Assembly: GCA_021292165.1 (NCBI GenBank)
Contig: CM037876.1
Coordinates: forward strand, 119,851,379-119,915,378
Direction: 5' to 3'
DNA length: 64,000 bases
Source: Shinisaurus crocodilurus
Lineage: Eukaryota > Chordata > Lepidosauria > Squamata > Shinisauridae
Made by a program: the position numbers and the translations under genes. The notes beneath the pieces were generated by a model, which was not told where the DNA came from, searched no databases, and worked only from the letters and a program-made list of their open reading frames with translations. Shown piece after piece: positions 23,401 to 37,800 of the stretch; the first letter of the stretch is position 1, and every line of letters starts with the position of its first letter.

Positions 23401-25854
23401 CATGCAGGTGCAGATCCAGGTTGACAGCACTCAAATAAGTAACCATTTGTTACATTTATTGTGAACATTTTTTTCTTATGGAGGCTTGCTGTTACCTTTT
23501 GCTCTGGCTAAGCTGTTTCATACAAGCAATTGTTCCACTTGTTGTGCCCCATGGCTTACTTTCTCATACTTTTCAGATGAAAATAGGGCTACATGTATTT
23601 GTAATACCTGTTCTTATTCCATGGATCAATGCCTCCTCAGCATCCCCACCCAGGTTACACGCTATGGAAGGTTTTCTCTGCGTGTTGTATTCAGTTACCC
23701 TGCAATCACCTGTTCTGCACTGGGTTCTAAAGCAGGGTGTGCTAGTAAGCTGGCCAGAACTATTTCCTAAGAACAGATGAAACAGAATATTGACTCTCAT
23801 AATGGATCTGGTTGCACTTTTTATTGGAAAACTACAACTCAAACGCATACCGCAACATTTCCTATCTGGATTGAGGCCACTTATGGGACAGATGAAAGGA
23901 AAGGAGTGTGAATTTTGTGTTCATGTTTGTGCATGTGCATTTGAAGGTGCGTCCAGAACTAAGCAGTATTTAAGTTTTTGAGACCTGGGGAAGCAGGTTG
24001 AAACTTAAAGAGCTCTGACATGCATGTTGTCCACAAACAAAATTTCTAAAAGGCACCCTCTCAACGGCCCATTGTAACCAAAACAGGGGCAGCTGGAGCT
24101 TATGCAGTGGAGGAAAAAACGTATATTGGAAGTACAGTCTTTGTCCCTGAAAGCTAATAGCAATCGGTAAGAGTAAAATTTAAGTAAATGCTTAGTGAGA
24201 AAATGGCTTCAGGCTACTTGTCTTGTCCTAGTCCCACATCCCCCCCCCCGCCCCGCCTTCAACCAGTGCTTTGTATCTCTCCTATAGTTCCTAGTACAGT
24301 GTTCTCCAACCTTGGGTCCCCAGATGTTTTTGGCCTACAACTCCCAGCATGCTAGTGATGTTAGCAGTTCATATGACTTGCACCATTATTCCAAAGGTGA
24401 GCTGCTAATATGGTTTCAACTTCTTCTTTTTTTATGGCACTTCAGTAATAACAACCCTTATGCTTCATTTGGAGCAACGCAGGCATGGGATGAAGAGAAG
24501 AACCTGTGGAGCGCCCCTCATGACATCTCCCACACAGAAGCAGATGATGACCGGATACTGTATAATCTAATTGTGGTCAGAGATAAACTGGACAAGGATT
24601 CTGAGGTATGGCCATTGAACGGGCATTGAACCTCCTTTGAATGGGTGGTCATAATTCTGAAAAACCTTCCTGTTAACCTGTTGATTGACTTGATACGCCG
24701 TTGCCAGCTAGTTCTGTTACTTGCTCCAGAAAAACTAAACATTGCTTTTTAAAACTTTAATTTGCGTGTACAACTCTTCAGCAGTAAACCATATGGAATA
24801 ATTAAAATGTCTAATTAGATTAAGCAAAAGAGGTGCTTAGGAAAGGAGGTACAATGAATAATGTTTGATAAAGGATTTCTACCTCAGACTGTGTTGAAAC
24901 CAAGGATGCCGTGAGGTTACCAGTTGTTAGCTGCATCATTTGCTTTCTATTTAAAATGTTTACAGTATATGCTTCCTCTCCATCTACAAGGGGGCTCATA
25001 GAGATTAACCATCACTACCAATAAAACTTCATAAATGACACTGTAAGCAGTATAAATAAATAATACATTGCAGTGTGTGTGCGTAATATATATACTGTAT
25101 GTATATATATATATATATATATAATCACAACAAAACAAGCTGGAGGAAGCAAATATTCTCTCTTTCCCTAAAGGGTTGACAGAAAAATATAGCCCTAAGA
25201 TCTCATCTAAAACTGAAAAGGCAAGAAGCCGGAGGAGTCTGCCTTGATTCCAACACATGGGTGCTACTAAAGATCAGGCTCCAGCTCTTAGAGCCACGCA
25301 TCATGCCTCAGACCATGAAGACAAGCTGGGCGTTTGGACTGGTTCATATGGGGATGATGCAGTGTTAAAGGCTTCTGTGCAGCCCTGTAAAACCAATTCT
25401 GTTTACAGGCCTCATGATGACTCAGTCTTGAAGGTGAAATCATGCAGTCTGCCAAGGTTATAGCCAGATGTCAAAAATAGCATATAGTTACTGCTGCCAG
25501 ATAAATTACTGCAAAAGCTGTTCTTTGGAGAAGAGAGCACTGGAGATCTGTGATATCTATATAATATTTGCTTCATTTCCTACTGAGCCAAAATGCCAGT
25601 CCCCAACTTAGCCACCCTCTTTACAAGTGGTGAAGTTGGGATTTTCAGGGGGGGTAAAAGCCAGGACAAACTTGCTGCCTCCAGCTGTGGTTCTTCTCTG
25701 TGGCTGGTACCTGGCATTTCTCCCCCCACCCCACCCCCCTTCTCCCTGCGCCCCCAACAGGCAGAGTGAGGACCGGAAGCATTACAAGATGAAATACCAT
25801 TATCCTGAAGCCAGTTGGAGGGAGAAAAATACTTCTCGCCTTACTCTGCCTGCT

Positions 25855-25893
<39 letters not shown>

Positions 25894-26144
25894 AGTCAGG
25901 GCTGCAAAATATGCAGTGTCAGAAAAGATGCATCATAGGAGAGGTTCAGGAAACCTTTCCCTGCCACTGGCAGCCCTCAGTTTAAACTGAACTCAGCTCT
26001 ACTTTATTTACAAATAGACAAGTAGAGCATAAATGCAGGGAAAGAGTATGCACTCCTACTCCACATCAGATCTCTGCACACCATGGTGCCCTCAGCCAAT
26101 TCAACAACACTTTGTCCCAAGGCTGCAAATCCAGTGTTTGTTTG

Positions 26145-26217
<73 letters not shown>

Positions 26218-29200
26218 ATCATCTCGGCTCCCCTTGAGAGAATTTCAGATAGCCATCTTGGACTATTAGTCATCTCCCTAACAAAGAGATTGTTTGGCCA
26301 GCAATAACCAGTACATGTGCACTTTTTGGCCTTATCCAAACTCTACCGCACTTAGGCTAACCTTACTTGATAGCTACCTCTGCATCCCATCCTTATATCC
26401 TGGGACTTGGTAATATTGAGAGCCAGTGTGGCATAGTGGTGAGAGTGTTGGACTGGGACTCGGGAGATCTGGGTTCTAGTCCCCGCTCGGCCATGAAGTT
26501 CACTGGGTGACTTTGGGCCAGTCATTGACTCTCAGCCTAACCTACCTCACAGGGTTGTTGTGAGGGTAAAATGGAGAGGAGGAGGAGGATTATGTAAGCC
26601 GCCTTGGGTTCCTTGCAGGAAAAAAGGCGGGGTATAAATGTAATTAAATGAAATAAATAAATAAATAAAATATTGTAGCCTTCATAAACCATGCTATGAA
26701 GTACCGTATGTTAGGCTGGAAGGTCATGAATTGCCCAAGACCACCCGATGAGCTTTGCAACAGAGCAGGTATATGCACCTGAGCTTTTTGCCTCCAAACC
26801 CTTCACTCTAACCACAGCACCATGTTGTATTTTTTGACTGCACTAACATCTTCAGCATTATCTAGATTGGAGACACACACATTGAGGGCAATAGCTTTAA
26901 TACTCTTATTTTCCTGTGCCACAATCAGGAATCTTCAGTCTTAGCACTTCTTTTTAATTTGTCCTTCTGCCTTAGTTTAAACTGGGCATGGATTTATTTT
27001 GATATCCACATTTTCTATGAACCAAAATCTTAATTATACTCATCAGACTTGCTTGTCAAAAGAGGGAAATGTTGATTTTAAGGAAGTCCTAATCTGTGGT
27101 CACAGAGCTGTTTTCCTTAGAGCTGAAGGACAAACTTTATTTTTGGGATATGGTAAGTGAAAAACAAAATCATGTGCAAACATTGTGACGACTATTGTTG
27201 GAACAGAGTGGTTTGCACTAAACCTCTTGTCTCTTAGTTCAAAATGACCCCCAGCCTTAGTGATAGAGCACATAGAGAGGAGTTTAAAGCTCCTTCACTG
27301 CATTGCCTCACCAGCTGTAATGCAGGAGGAGAGAGAGGTTTGAGGGCTGGCTGTGCAGGGGAAGCATATCTTTTCCCCCTTGTTGAAGGGGCAGGGGAGG
27401 AAATTTACCCTTTCAGGGGGAATCCTCCTTCCCTTATTTTCTTTATCACAGTCTGGATTTTTTTTACCGTTTCTAAAATTCTGCACGTACAGGAGGGCTC
27501 AGCACCTGCACAGCACTCATTCAGAAAGTTTTGGGGGTTCCTCTCACTATCAAAGTAATATTTTTCTGAATTCCTGGCAAGCCCACCCCAAATGTGCAGA
27601 AACCACCACCTTGCCTATGATTGGCTCTGTTTCCATGTCCTCTTGGTTTGCATGGGGCCACCAAATAGCTATTAGAGTGATATCTCAATTTTAATGTTTC
27701 TCAAACACTGAAATCTAGCACACACATAAATAAGAGAGCCTGATAATGAAACGAGCTGGCTCTGTGATTAATTTTAAACAGGACTCAGTGGGATCAGTTA
27801 CCTTAGTTTTGACAAGGAAGTTGCAAATGCTTTCCAAGGAAAATTACTCTGCTTCTGTTCACATGTTGTCTGTTCTTACATAACTTACAAGAGGCTTGCA
27901 ACATGTTCTTCTCCAGCAGAATCTGTTGTCTTGCATCAGAAATTAAGACTGCTTAACTGTGTTAATATTTAAGAATATGGCAATGCTCCAGCATATTACT
28001 GTCTTGCTTGAAGTCACAACCATGCCCAAAGCTGTTGAGAGGAGAGAGAGAAAGACTTGGACCGGGTTTCCCATCTCATAGGCTTCCCAAAAGAACTCTG
28101 GAAAAAAATATTGATACAAGAAGGTCTCAATCTGCATGTAAAAGCATGTTGCATCACTAAGCACTGGTATCATCTCCAGAAATAGATGTCTGGACATAGA
28201 TGATGTATATAAAGGCTGGTAAGTACACATTCTAAGGCAACACTGTCGAACTCGCTACAGTAAAACTCAGTTTTATTGCATTGTAGCAATCAGCCATGTT
28301 GCACCGACAATTAACAGACAACACATAGGCCCGGTTCACCTATGGCTTGTTTGAGGAGGAAACAACCCTGAAATAACCCAGCAACAGGCCATGGGCTATT
28401 CAGTGGTTTTTTCCCCTTCAACAAGGCATGCCACCTGGGTTCGGACAAACCAGTGGTGTTGCAGGAAGAAAATATACTAATATTGATTTGCACTTGCCCC
28501 TCTAGCCTTTGCACCCATTTGCAGGGCTAAAACATGGAATTTTGCTGTTCTGAATCTTAGATATTTGTTAAGATCAATTGATAAAAGACACAGTTTTGTA
28601 ACGGAGGACCTTCCGTTGACTGAATCCCACAAAGGAAGGATATACAATTTCAAAACCACTATAAATATTGCATTCAAGGACAAACATATAACATCCTCAA
28701 TATACAGAGGGTTACAAAGACAAATGTTACCTGCTTAGGGCCTCTGGGCTGTGATGATAATATAGAATTTGCCCTGCCATGACCATGGGTTAATAAGAAG
28801 AATGTTGAAAATCCCATATTCAGAACAATCAGGTGGATCTTTTGCTTCCATGAAACTGGGCCCATCTCCCCAACTGCAGCCAGCCTATATTCTGATGCCT
28901 GTTTGAAAACAATCTTGAACTAAAAAAACTAGGCTAATTTAAGAGCCTCAGAGTCAGACTTTATCAACATTACACCTAATTCAGCATAAATCATCACACT
29001 AATTGAGGCTGGAACTGAAAGCAGTCTACATATATATTTATTTTGGGCCCCTTCTAAAAGGTCCAAATTAACCACGACCCATAAAGAGGCTCTGTAAATT
29101 AATGGTAGCAGAATCCTGATCTTATACAATTTTAAGTTTGGTTGAACCGAACTACCACCTTTTACATGGTAGAACACAATGGATTATTGAAGGTACTAAT

Positions 29201-30548
29201 TTGGAAGAGCATGCACCCAATCGCTGAAAAACAATCATGAAGCAGTTAAAGAGAGAAACTTGTCCTAAACTGTTCCCATCCAGTGTCCAATTATGGACTT
29301 GTTTGGATGTACTAAATATCATTATTTTAGTTTTATCATAATTGGTGGAAAGTGGTTCATTCTGACAAAATGGACCAAACTGCCTTAACAATATGGGTAT
29401 ATGAAATTAGAACAGCATCATCTGCATAAAGAAGGATTGAAATCTTATTGTAGCTGCCTTAATTGGGAAATAACTATTGCTTTTAAGGAACTGAACGACA
29501 TCATTTAAAAATAAATGAAAAAGAAGAGGAGCAAGTAAACATCCTTGTCCCACACTGTTTGTATCTGACACTATTAGATAGTTGTCTACGGCATCCTACT
29601 CTTAATTCTTAAAGATGTCTCCGAGTATAAACTCATAATCATAATACAATTTAGTAACTGAGCATCAATACCCAGGGCTTGTAATTTATTCCACAAATGT
29701 TGCCAAGGGATAGAATCAAAGACAGCCATGATAAAAGAATGAAGTCAATAAACTAAACCGACAAGATGTTTACAAAGGAGCTCCTGGAATAGAAGCTACA
29801 AAACCTTCTTTCCTGTTTCCAGAAATGGCTCCATAATCCTTCTTGTCACCATTATAGTGTCAATGTGGCCAAATAAATCCCTCTTTGCAGTGAAGGAATA
29901 AGACTGAGATATTCTCCGATTAGTGAGTGATCTAGGAAAGCAGATCACTGGGAAAGTAAAAGTCCAGAGAAGGGGGAGTGTATGGTTAGAGCTGCTCAGA
30001 GGAGTGTGAGAAGGTGGACAGGGAAAGCAAGTACAGATTTCAAATGCCTTCCCATCTGAGTCAAGGAAAAATCACATTTCCCCGCTTTCCCTGAAGGGGA
30101 CTCAGCCTTCTTTGAAAAGCAGTGTTTTAATTAAGAACTATAATGACATGTGACTGGACATAATCCGCTTAGTGCTGCTGTTACATTCCTGCTCTCCAAA
30201 TGTATCAATGTAGCTGGTAGCATTTTAGCACCAGTCTCCCTAGAATGCATCTCAGTGGGTGGGTTTGAGATTATGCTATCGGTTTGCCTGGTGAACGTTT
30301 GAATGCAGGGCAATCCTTATGGCTAATTCTGTAGCACAACTGATCCTGGAGATCCCACTGAGTGGAATTCTTTGAGACTTAATTCTCCACTGTGATAATA
30401 TTACTGTACTGCAAAGTTAACTGTAGTCAGAGTGATATGCTGACTAGGTTCGCATGGCACTGCCAGCCCATCCTGGGTAACCTGGCACTTCTTTCAGGGT
30501 GGCTTGTTTGTGGGCAACAAGCCACCCTGACCACCATGGCTTGTTCAT

Positions 30549-30595
<47 letters not shown>

Positions 30596-31763
30596 GTTTT
30601 TAAAATGTGAATTACACCAAAACAAAACAAACTCCATAGAACGGGGAAAAATGAAGAAAAGGGGAAAAAATATAGAATTTTCTTACAATATTTTAAGTGG
30701 ATCCATTACAGTAAATATGTATGAACCATGGCTTGTTCTGAAGAGGTTGTTGTACTCACAGTGCGTTGTCGTGTCCTCCAAATCTGGGCAACCGACCCCA
30801 TTGTGGGTACAGGAAAGCGGCAAGCGAGCCACTTGGCAAGAGTGGCAAAAATCTCTTGCTGCTCTTGCCAAGCTCGCCTGGGCCACTGCCAGTGACAGCA
30901 GCTCCACCAAATTCCCAAGCAGCACTTTGGAGTAACCATCATGGTCATGGCTCACCCTCCCCCACACCGACCACAACCCCTTTTGCGGTTGCCCTTTTTG
31001 TACATGAAATCTGCCATGAAAGGTTGTCACACAAAGGAGGGCCAGGATCTCTTCTCGATCATCCCAGATTGCAGGACACGGAATAATGGGCTCAAGTTAC
31101 AGGAACCCAGATTCCGCCTGCACATCAGGAAAAATTTCCTGACTGTTAGAGCAATATGCCAATGGAACCAACTACCTAGGGAGGCAGTGGGCTCTCCCAC
31201 ACTGGAGGCATTCAAGATGTAGCTGGACAGTCATCTGTTAGGGATGCTTTGACTTGGGTTCCTGCACTGAGCAGGACCTTATAGGCCCCTTCCAACTCTA
31301 TGAAATCTGAATATGTCCCTATCCAAAAACGCTGATTAGCCTTGTCAAAACCTCCATTTTAAAAGGAAGCCTGAGTTTTGACAGCTGTCAAAACTCCATG
31401 CTCCTGTAAATGGGGTGGCTCATACTTCCCCATTTTCGAAGCACTTAGTGTCTCGGAAAAGGTGGAGGACACAGAACAGTCAGGTCAAAACAAAAAAAAA
31501 CTAGAGGATCTCACCATGAAGGGGGTGATCTACTCGCCACCCCATTTAGTCAGTAAATATCCCCTTGCGGCTTTGCTTCTCTCTTGACAGCTCGCTGTTT
31601 GACAGCTGTCAAATGAGAAGCAACACAACAAATTAACATATTTGTAGCCTTGCTTTGTCAATGGATGGTGCCTCCCATACTTTGCACTTGTGCAACTCTG
31701 AAAGTCCAACAAAAAATTTTTGAAACAAAAAATAATGAAAACATTTGTGCAAATCTCGGGCAC

Positions 31764-31820
<57 letters not shown>

Positions 31821-34800
31821 CATCATCATCATCATCATCATCATCATAAATGGATGGTGAACCAGTGACAGCCGCTGCAATTTGCCACTTGGGCACTTTG
31901 AAGGGGCTGTCACTGGCTGTCACTTTGGAGATCGCTAAAAGTGATCTCCAAAAAAAAAGAAAGAAAAAGGGGAAAAAAGCTGTGGTGACCACAAAAGGGT
32001 CACAGTCACAATGGGAGGAGGAGACCAGATGGGTTCTGCTGCGTGGGTCCCTGGGAAACCTGTGGGAGGACCGAGGGGAAAGCAGGGGGACAACCCATGG
32101 TGAGCCTGATTGTCTGTCAGGCACACCATGGCTTGTTCCATGAACAGCCCACACTGCTTATTTGCAGGGTGGGTTGTCATGTTGTGTGAATGTGACCGCA
32201 ACATGCATGATGGTCAGCTACATTTTGTATGTTATCCATGGTTGGGAAGGAGTCTACAGGCGACTCTGAACTATGGTATAAGGTCAGATAAAGGACACTG
32301 GGGTGGGGTGCTGTCTTCTTCTCCTTGCAGCTTTAACTGACAAGGGCCAGATCCACAAATGAATTAGATCAACTCAAATTGAGACAGACTGTCTTCCAGC
32401 AGGGAGGTTTTTAAACCTGTTGTATCTGACAGGATGTATTAAGGTTATCTGGAAGCTGCGTGTACAGGCTCAGAAGTGCTGGCTCAAGGAAACTGAGTGT
32501 AGAGCATCCTGGGTCAGAATCTGGAATCTGAGGCTAGGCTGGCTCTGCTCATGTGTTCAGAGTTGGTTGGGCTGCTTTTGGTTCCACACTAGAACTTTGT
32601 GTCGCCTCTGCCATTTCCCGTTTCGACACTTCTAAAATGCTCTTGCACTCAGTCACAGTAAGCCCCCTGGGCTCCTTCCTCCAAAGGAAACTGATCCTGC
32701 AAAGCTTTCTCACTGCTGCTCCGGTAAGACGGAGTGGAACAATTCTGTCAGCCTCAACTAAATTCACTCTTCTCTGAATCTAATTTTTCACTTAGCTGTC
32801 CAGGGCAGCTTGTAGGCACGCAGCTGGTACTGTATTTGTGGCATGTTTTTGTTTTTTCATGCCTCTTGTATGCTGTCCTTCATCTTAGGATGAAGAGTGG
32901 TTTAAAAATACTTTTAATAAATAAAAATGAAAGTGCATTTTATGGTAAGAAAGCAACTTTTGCAGGGAGCGTTGATAAATGTTACAGCCGGCATGAGCAG
33001 TGTGTTTTTTTTCTTGCACCCTCATATCCAGACCTTCAGTAATCACCAATGGAATGTTATACAGGCAGTCCCCGAGTTAAGAATGTCTGACTTACAGACA
33101 ACCCATATTTAAGAACGGACTTCTGGGTTCCCCGGCGCTATGTCATTTACATAGGGTACATAGCATAGCACACTACGCAATTTGCATAATTTACGTAATT
33201 TGTGTAAATGCTGATTTTAACATATAGAACGCTATGCTGCTCCGACTTACATACAAATTCGACTTAAAGACATTCTTAGGAACGGAACTCATTCGTAACC
33301 TGGGGACTGCCTGTAATTGCAAACTAAGAATGTTGGGATTTTACTTGAAATGAACAGCCAACTGTTTAAAGTATTTTTTTTTTAATCCAACTTTAAAATG
33401 TATTACAAATCAAACTGATTTCTACAGCAATTTTTGGTGTGCAAAGTGTTTTATACAATCTGTTGATCATAGTGGTTTAAAATCATGCAAAGACTTTTGT
33501 TTGATATACTCATGTGGACTGGCTGCATCTTTAGCAAAAGTGGAGTGCTTCTTTCACCCACAGTACACAGAATGTGTACCAACCAATCACAGGAAAAAGG
33601 AAAGAACATCCAGACCATCAAGCAACTTGGCCCATGTTCTTTGAAGGAAATCCAAAACTGGTGTCCTAATTATTGCAGGAATTGTATCAGACACCAGCAG
33701 TAAATTTCACAGGAGAATACTACAAAATGAATGCCATGGACTAATGAAGCTGCTCTGATGGAGTGTTAGTCCAGCAACACAAAGAAAATGAACCTTCTAA
33801 TGAGAGAGGAATAGAATGTTTTGGGAACACTTACGTGCAGTCTCTTGGCATGATGTTTATTTAAGCCTTGTGTTAATTTGGCTTCTATTTAACAGGAAGC
33901 CTTCTTCCCTTTGCTTGGTTTTTAAATCTTAGCTGGGCTCATTGAGCTAAAGGTCTTGTCGGGATTAGAATAATACATATTGGAATAATTGACTGCTTGG
34001 TGTTGAGGTGGACTGATGTCTTCTTCTGAACACAGCATCTTATGAACTGAGTTGGAAGGAGCATCATTAACCATCTGTCCCAGCTTTTGACTTAAGACAT
34101 ACATTTTATACATTCTGTTTAAGCCTTCTCTTGGAAACCATGGAAGGAGTTTCCAAAACCTCCCTGGGTAACTTACTGATGAGCTTGTACAATTGATCCA
34201 GATGTGACTAACAGTTGGCTTCTACCTTCTTTTAAAAAAGTTTATCCGGTATGGGAGAACCACCAGAAAGTCTCTTCCTAATTTTTTTCTCTCCATCCAT
34301 TTTTCGACACATGTCTGACCTTCGAGACCAGAGTTTCTCAAACGTGTGTCCTAGTAATCTTTCCTGACTCAAACCAACTGTCCAAGGTTTTCTAAGGCAT
34401 TGCTTTCATATTTGTAATGTGACATCAGGGGTCCACAAAGATGGTCACCAGTGGTGACTATATATTGAAAAGGAAGCTGCCTTATACCAGAGCAAACTAT
34501 TGGCCATTCAGTCCAGTATTGCCTACTCTGAGTGGCTGCAGTTTTCCAGGGTCTCAGAAAGAGATTTTTCACATCACCTGCTACCTAACTCTTTTAATTG
34601 TCATAAGAAGATGATTAGGATTATTTGAACGAGATCATGATGTAGAATAGCTTCTGAGAATACCTCTCACTATAGTTTTGCTGTGCAGGAGGAATAATCA
34701 AGAGGATGCTGCTCTTGGTTTTTCAGAGATTGCAACAGGACTTAGGGGGGGAGGGGAGGGGAGGGGAGGGGAGGGGGGGTAGCAATCAGACTGTTGGATC

Positions 34801-37800
34801 ATTCCATAGTACTCCATTTGAAGTGGTGTGCATTGGTGAACTTCAAACTTTCCCACCCATACTTACCTGCCTTCCAAGTTTGGCAACAGCTTTTTCTGCT
34901 AGAATACACAGGTCTGTGGCTTATGCTGGCTCAGCTTGTCTGAGCATGGAAAGCTAAGCAGGGTCAGGCCTGGTTGTTACTTGGATGGGAGACCCCTCCT
35001 CTAGTTTCCTGCATTGAGCAGGGGGTTGGACTCGATAGCCTTGTAGGCTCCTTCCAACTCTAGGATCTATGAAATCTAAACATGCCCTGGCTCCACTAAA
35101 CTAGTGGAGATTGCCGCTCTGTAGTCAGAGGGCACCAATTGTCTATCCTAAGCTCTGCCAGCAGGAGCTAGGCAGGGCTGGAGGAATGCTGCTGGAGGTG
35201 TTTTTGGCTGAGACAGGCTGGGAGTTGTAGGGCTTTTTTCTGTCTAAACATGCATAAGATAGCACCCAAAGAGTATTTTTAGCTAGATGGGCCTCTGAAC
35301 CTATCTAGCTTGCTTACCTTCCTGGTGGGCCTGTAGCCAGGGGGCTCTCCCCCTAAATTTTCTCTGCCCCCCTAATTTTTTTTAACAAACAAATAATTTA
35401 AAAAGTTTACAATTTTGCCTTTAAAAAGCCTGCAATTGCAAACCAGATGAACTCCCCCCCCCCAACTTGTTTGGTGCCCCCCCGCCGAACTATTAGGCTG
35501 ACTATGGGCCTGCTTCTTGGGAATGGTGGTGGGAACAGAGAGGCTTTAGGATCCTGTTTATCCTGGCTTCTCCTCCTCCCTCCCCATCCTCTTCCGAGGT
35601 CACTCTTGTGACCTTGGAATTAAGAGCTGCCACAGAGATTTCTGTGGCTGCGGGGGGGGGGGGGAGATGCACAATCAGATCTCCTCTTCCACACTTGTAG
35701 CTTTGTTTATGGGCGTGGAGATCTGCAGCAACCTGTGACGCCCCAGGCAGTGTCTAGTGACCGTAGGATTGCTCTGCTCATCCTTCTAACGCAGTGAGCA
35801 TGGCTAATGGCAAGGGATTGTGGGAACTGTATTCCAGCAACCTCTGGGGACCCACGGTTGGAGAGCCCTGCTCTAACAGAACCTTGGAGAAGACAGGAAT
35901 GCTCTCCCTCTCATGCTTCCACATGGTACCTTCTTCCTGTTATGGTAAAGTTACATTTGCAATTGCTTTTGCTTCAAGGATTTTGTAGCATCTGCTATAT
36001 GTCCCCATGAAACTGAACGTTAATTTTCAGACATTTTAAAAAGTTCTACAGATCTTTCTGTAAGGAAAAAGGAACATGGTGTTAGAAGAAACAGTTGCAT
36101 TGAACAGGTTGCAAGCTCTTTATACGTGTAACCTGAGTGGATAAAAAATCAATGAATTTTAAAACATATTTATATCAAAATAGGTTGCAAATATTTAAGT
36201 TTAATTTAAATAAAATACTAAATTTCTCTCTCATTTTTTAAAAAAAGCATAGTTAAAATTAAGTCTCATCATAAACATGCTAAACCTACACTTGCAGTCT
36301 CATAAAAATGAAATAATTTATTTATTATTACCGGTATTTATTTATTTATTATTTACATACATTAATCGCCCATCTGGCCGGCAACCGGCCACCCTGGGCG
36401 ATGTACCGTATATACTTGACTTTAAGTCGGCCCTAACATAAGTCGGGCCCCCTAATTTCACCCCCCAAAACTGGGAAAACGTATTGCCCCCCAGTATAAG
36501 TCTAGGGTGGGAAATGTACGAGGGGAGACTCCCGCCGCCACCCCCAGACACCCCCCACCCCCGTACCTACACCCGCCGCTGCCGCAGCCCCTCCCCCGCC
36601 GAAGCCGTGCCGCAGCCCCCCCATGCCACCCCCACGCTACCCCCAGACACCCCCAAGACACCCCCCGTCACCGTACCTGCTCCCGCCGCCGTAGCCCCAC
36701 TTCGGAAGGGGAGGGGCGCGAGCGATCCTCTTCCCGCCCGAACCTGCGCCTTTCGCGGCCGGCCGGCCGGCCGGCCGGCCGAGCTGGCTGGCTGGCTGGC
36801 GGGGGCCAGCTCGGAGCGCGGTGCCATCGCGCTGGGGGAGGGCGCACGGAGGCCCCCTCTCCGCCGCTCTCCACCAGACACCAGATCCAGGGGGGCGCCT
36901 GAAGTTTCCTTCCCCCCCGCCGGCGCCTCTCTCTCTATTTTTCTTCCGGCGGGGGGCGGCGTTTGCTTTCCTCCCTTCCGCCGGACGGTCCGTCCTTCCT
37001 CCCTTCCTCCCTTCCGCTCAAGCAGCGCCCGGGCGGACCGCGAAAGGCGCAGGTTCGGGCGGGAAGAGGATCGCTCGCGCCCCTCCCCTTCCGAAGTGGG
37101 GCTACGGCGGCGGGAGCAGGTACGGTGATGGGGGGTGTCTTGGGGGTGTCTGGGGGTAGCGTGGGGGTGGCATGGGGGGCTGCGGTGCGGCGCGGCTTCG
37201 ACGGGGGAGGGGCTTCGGCGGCGGCGGGTGCAGGTACGGGGGTGGGGGTGGGGTGTCTGGGGGTGGCAGCAGGTGGCAGCAGGGGTCCTGGGGGTGGAGG
37301 GGGGTGCCTGGCGGTGGCAGCGGGGGTCCTGGGGGAGCGCTGACCCACTTATAAGTTGAGGGGGGCATTTTTCAGCACAAAAAATGTGCTGAAAAACTCG
37401 ACTTGTATTCGAGTATATACGGTACATAGAATAAAAACAATAAAATACATTTAAAATAGTATAAAAATTTTAAAATCTTAACCCACCCCATATTCCCGCC
37501 TGAACAGCCAGGTTTTTAATGAGCGGCGGAAGCTCAGCAGAGAGGGGGCATGGTGAAGGTCACTTGGGAGAGAGTTCCACAGTACGGGGGCCGCCACAGA
37601 AAAGGCCCTCTTCCTTGTCCCCACCAGTCTAGCTGCTCTGGCTGAAGGGACAAGGAGAAGGCCGTCCGTGGCAGATCTTGTTGAGTGGCCCACTTGGTGT
37701 TGCTGGAGACGCACTGGACCGGAGCCGTATAGGGTTTTAAAGGTCAAAACCAACACCTTGAATTCGGCTCGGCAAGCAACTGGTAGCCAGTGCAACTCCT

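Larger units (their letters stand above)
11443..24445 (+). other. MREG intron 1 (13.0 kb)
   Basis: The donor is GTGAGG and the acceptor is a T-rich tract ending in TTCAG at 24441-24445. The intron holds a 5S-type SINE, an L2 LINE, an L1 insertion, two mariner miniatures and a solo LTR, each listed separately. I see no conserved coding segment between exons 1 and 2. Confidence 0.9.
24606..26420. other. Start of intron 2, microsatellites only
   Basis: An (AT)n run lies at about 25087-25124, (TG)n at 25856-25886 and (TC)n(AC)n at 26146-26216. No gene or named transposon is recognised. Short frames over these runs are artefacts. Confidence 0.5.

Noticed and set aside
31530..32154. Frames with long Met/Ile or Asp/Tyr runs
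   Set aside because: They are translations of the (AAT)n(ATC)n microsatellite.
33485..33703. A 72-codon frame that could be a small gene or transposase piece
   Set aside because: No motif supports either reading and no flanking repeat ends were found.
36567..37427. A 286-codon frame and several overlapping frames on both strands
   Set aside because: They lie inside the CpG-rich inverted repeat of a mariner-type element. The products are Pro/Arg/Gly-rich, mirror each other on both strands and match no protein family.
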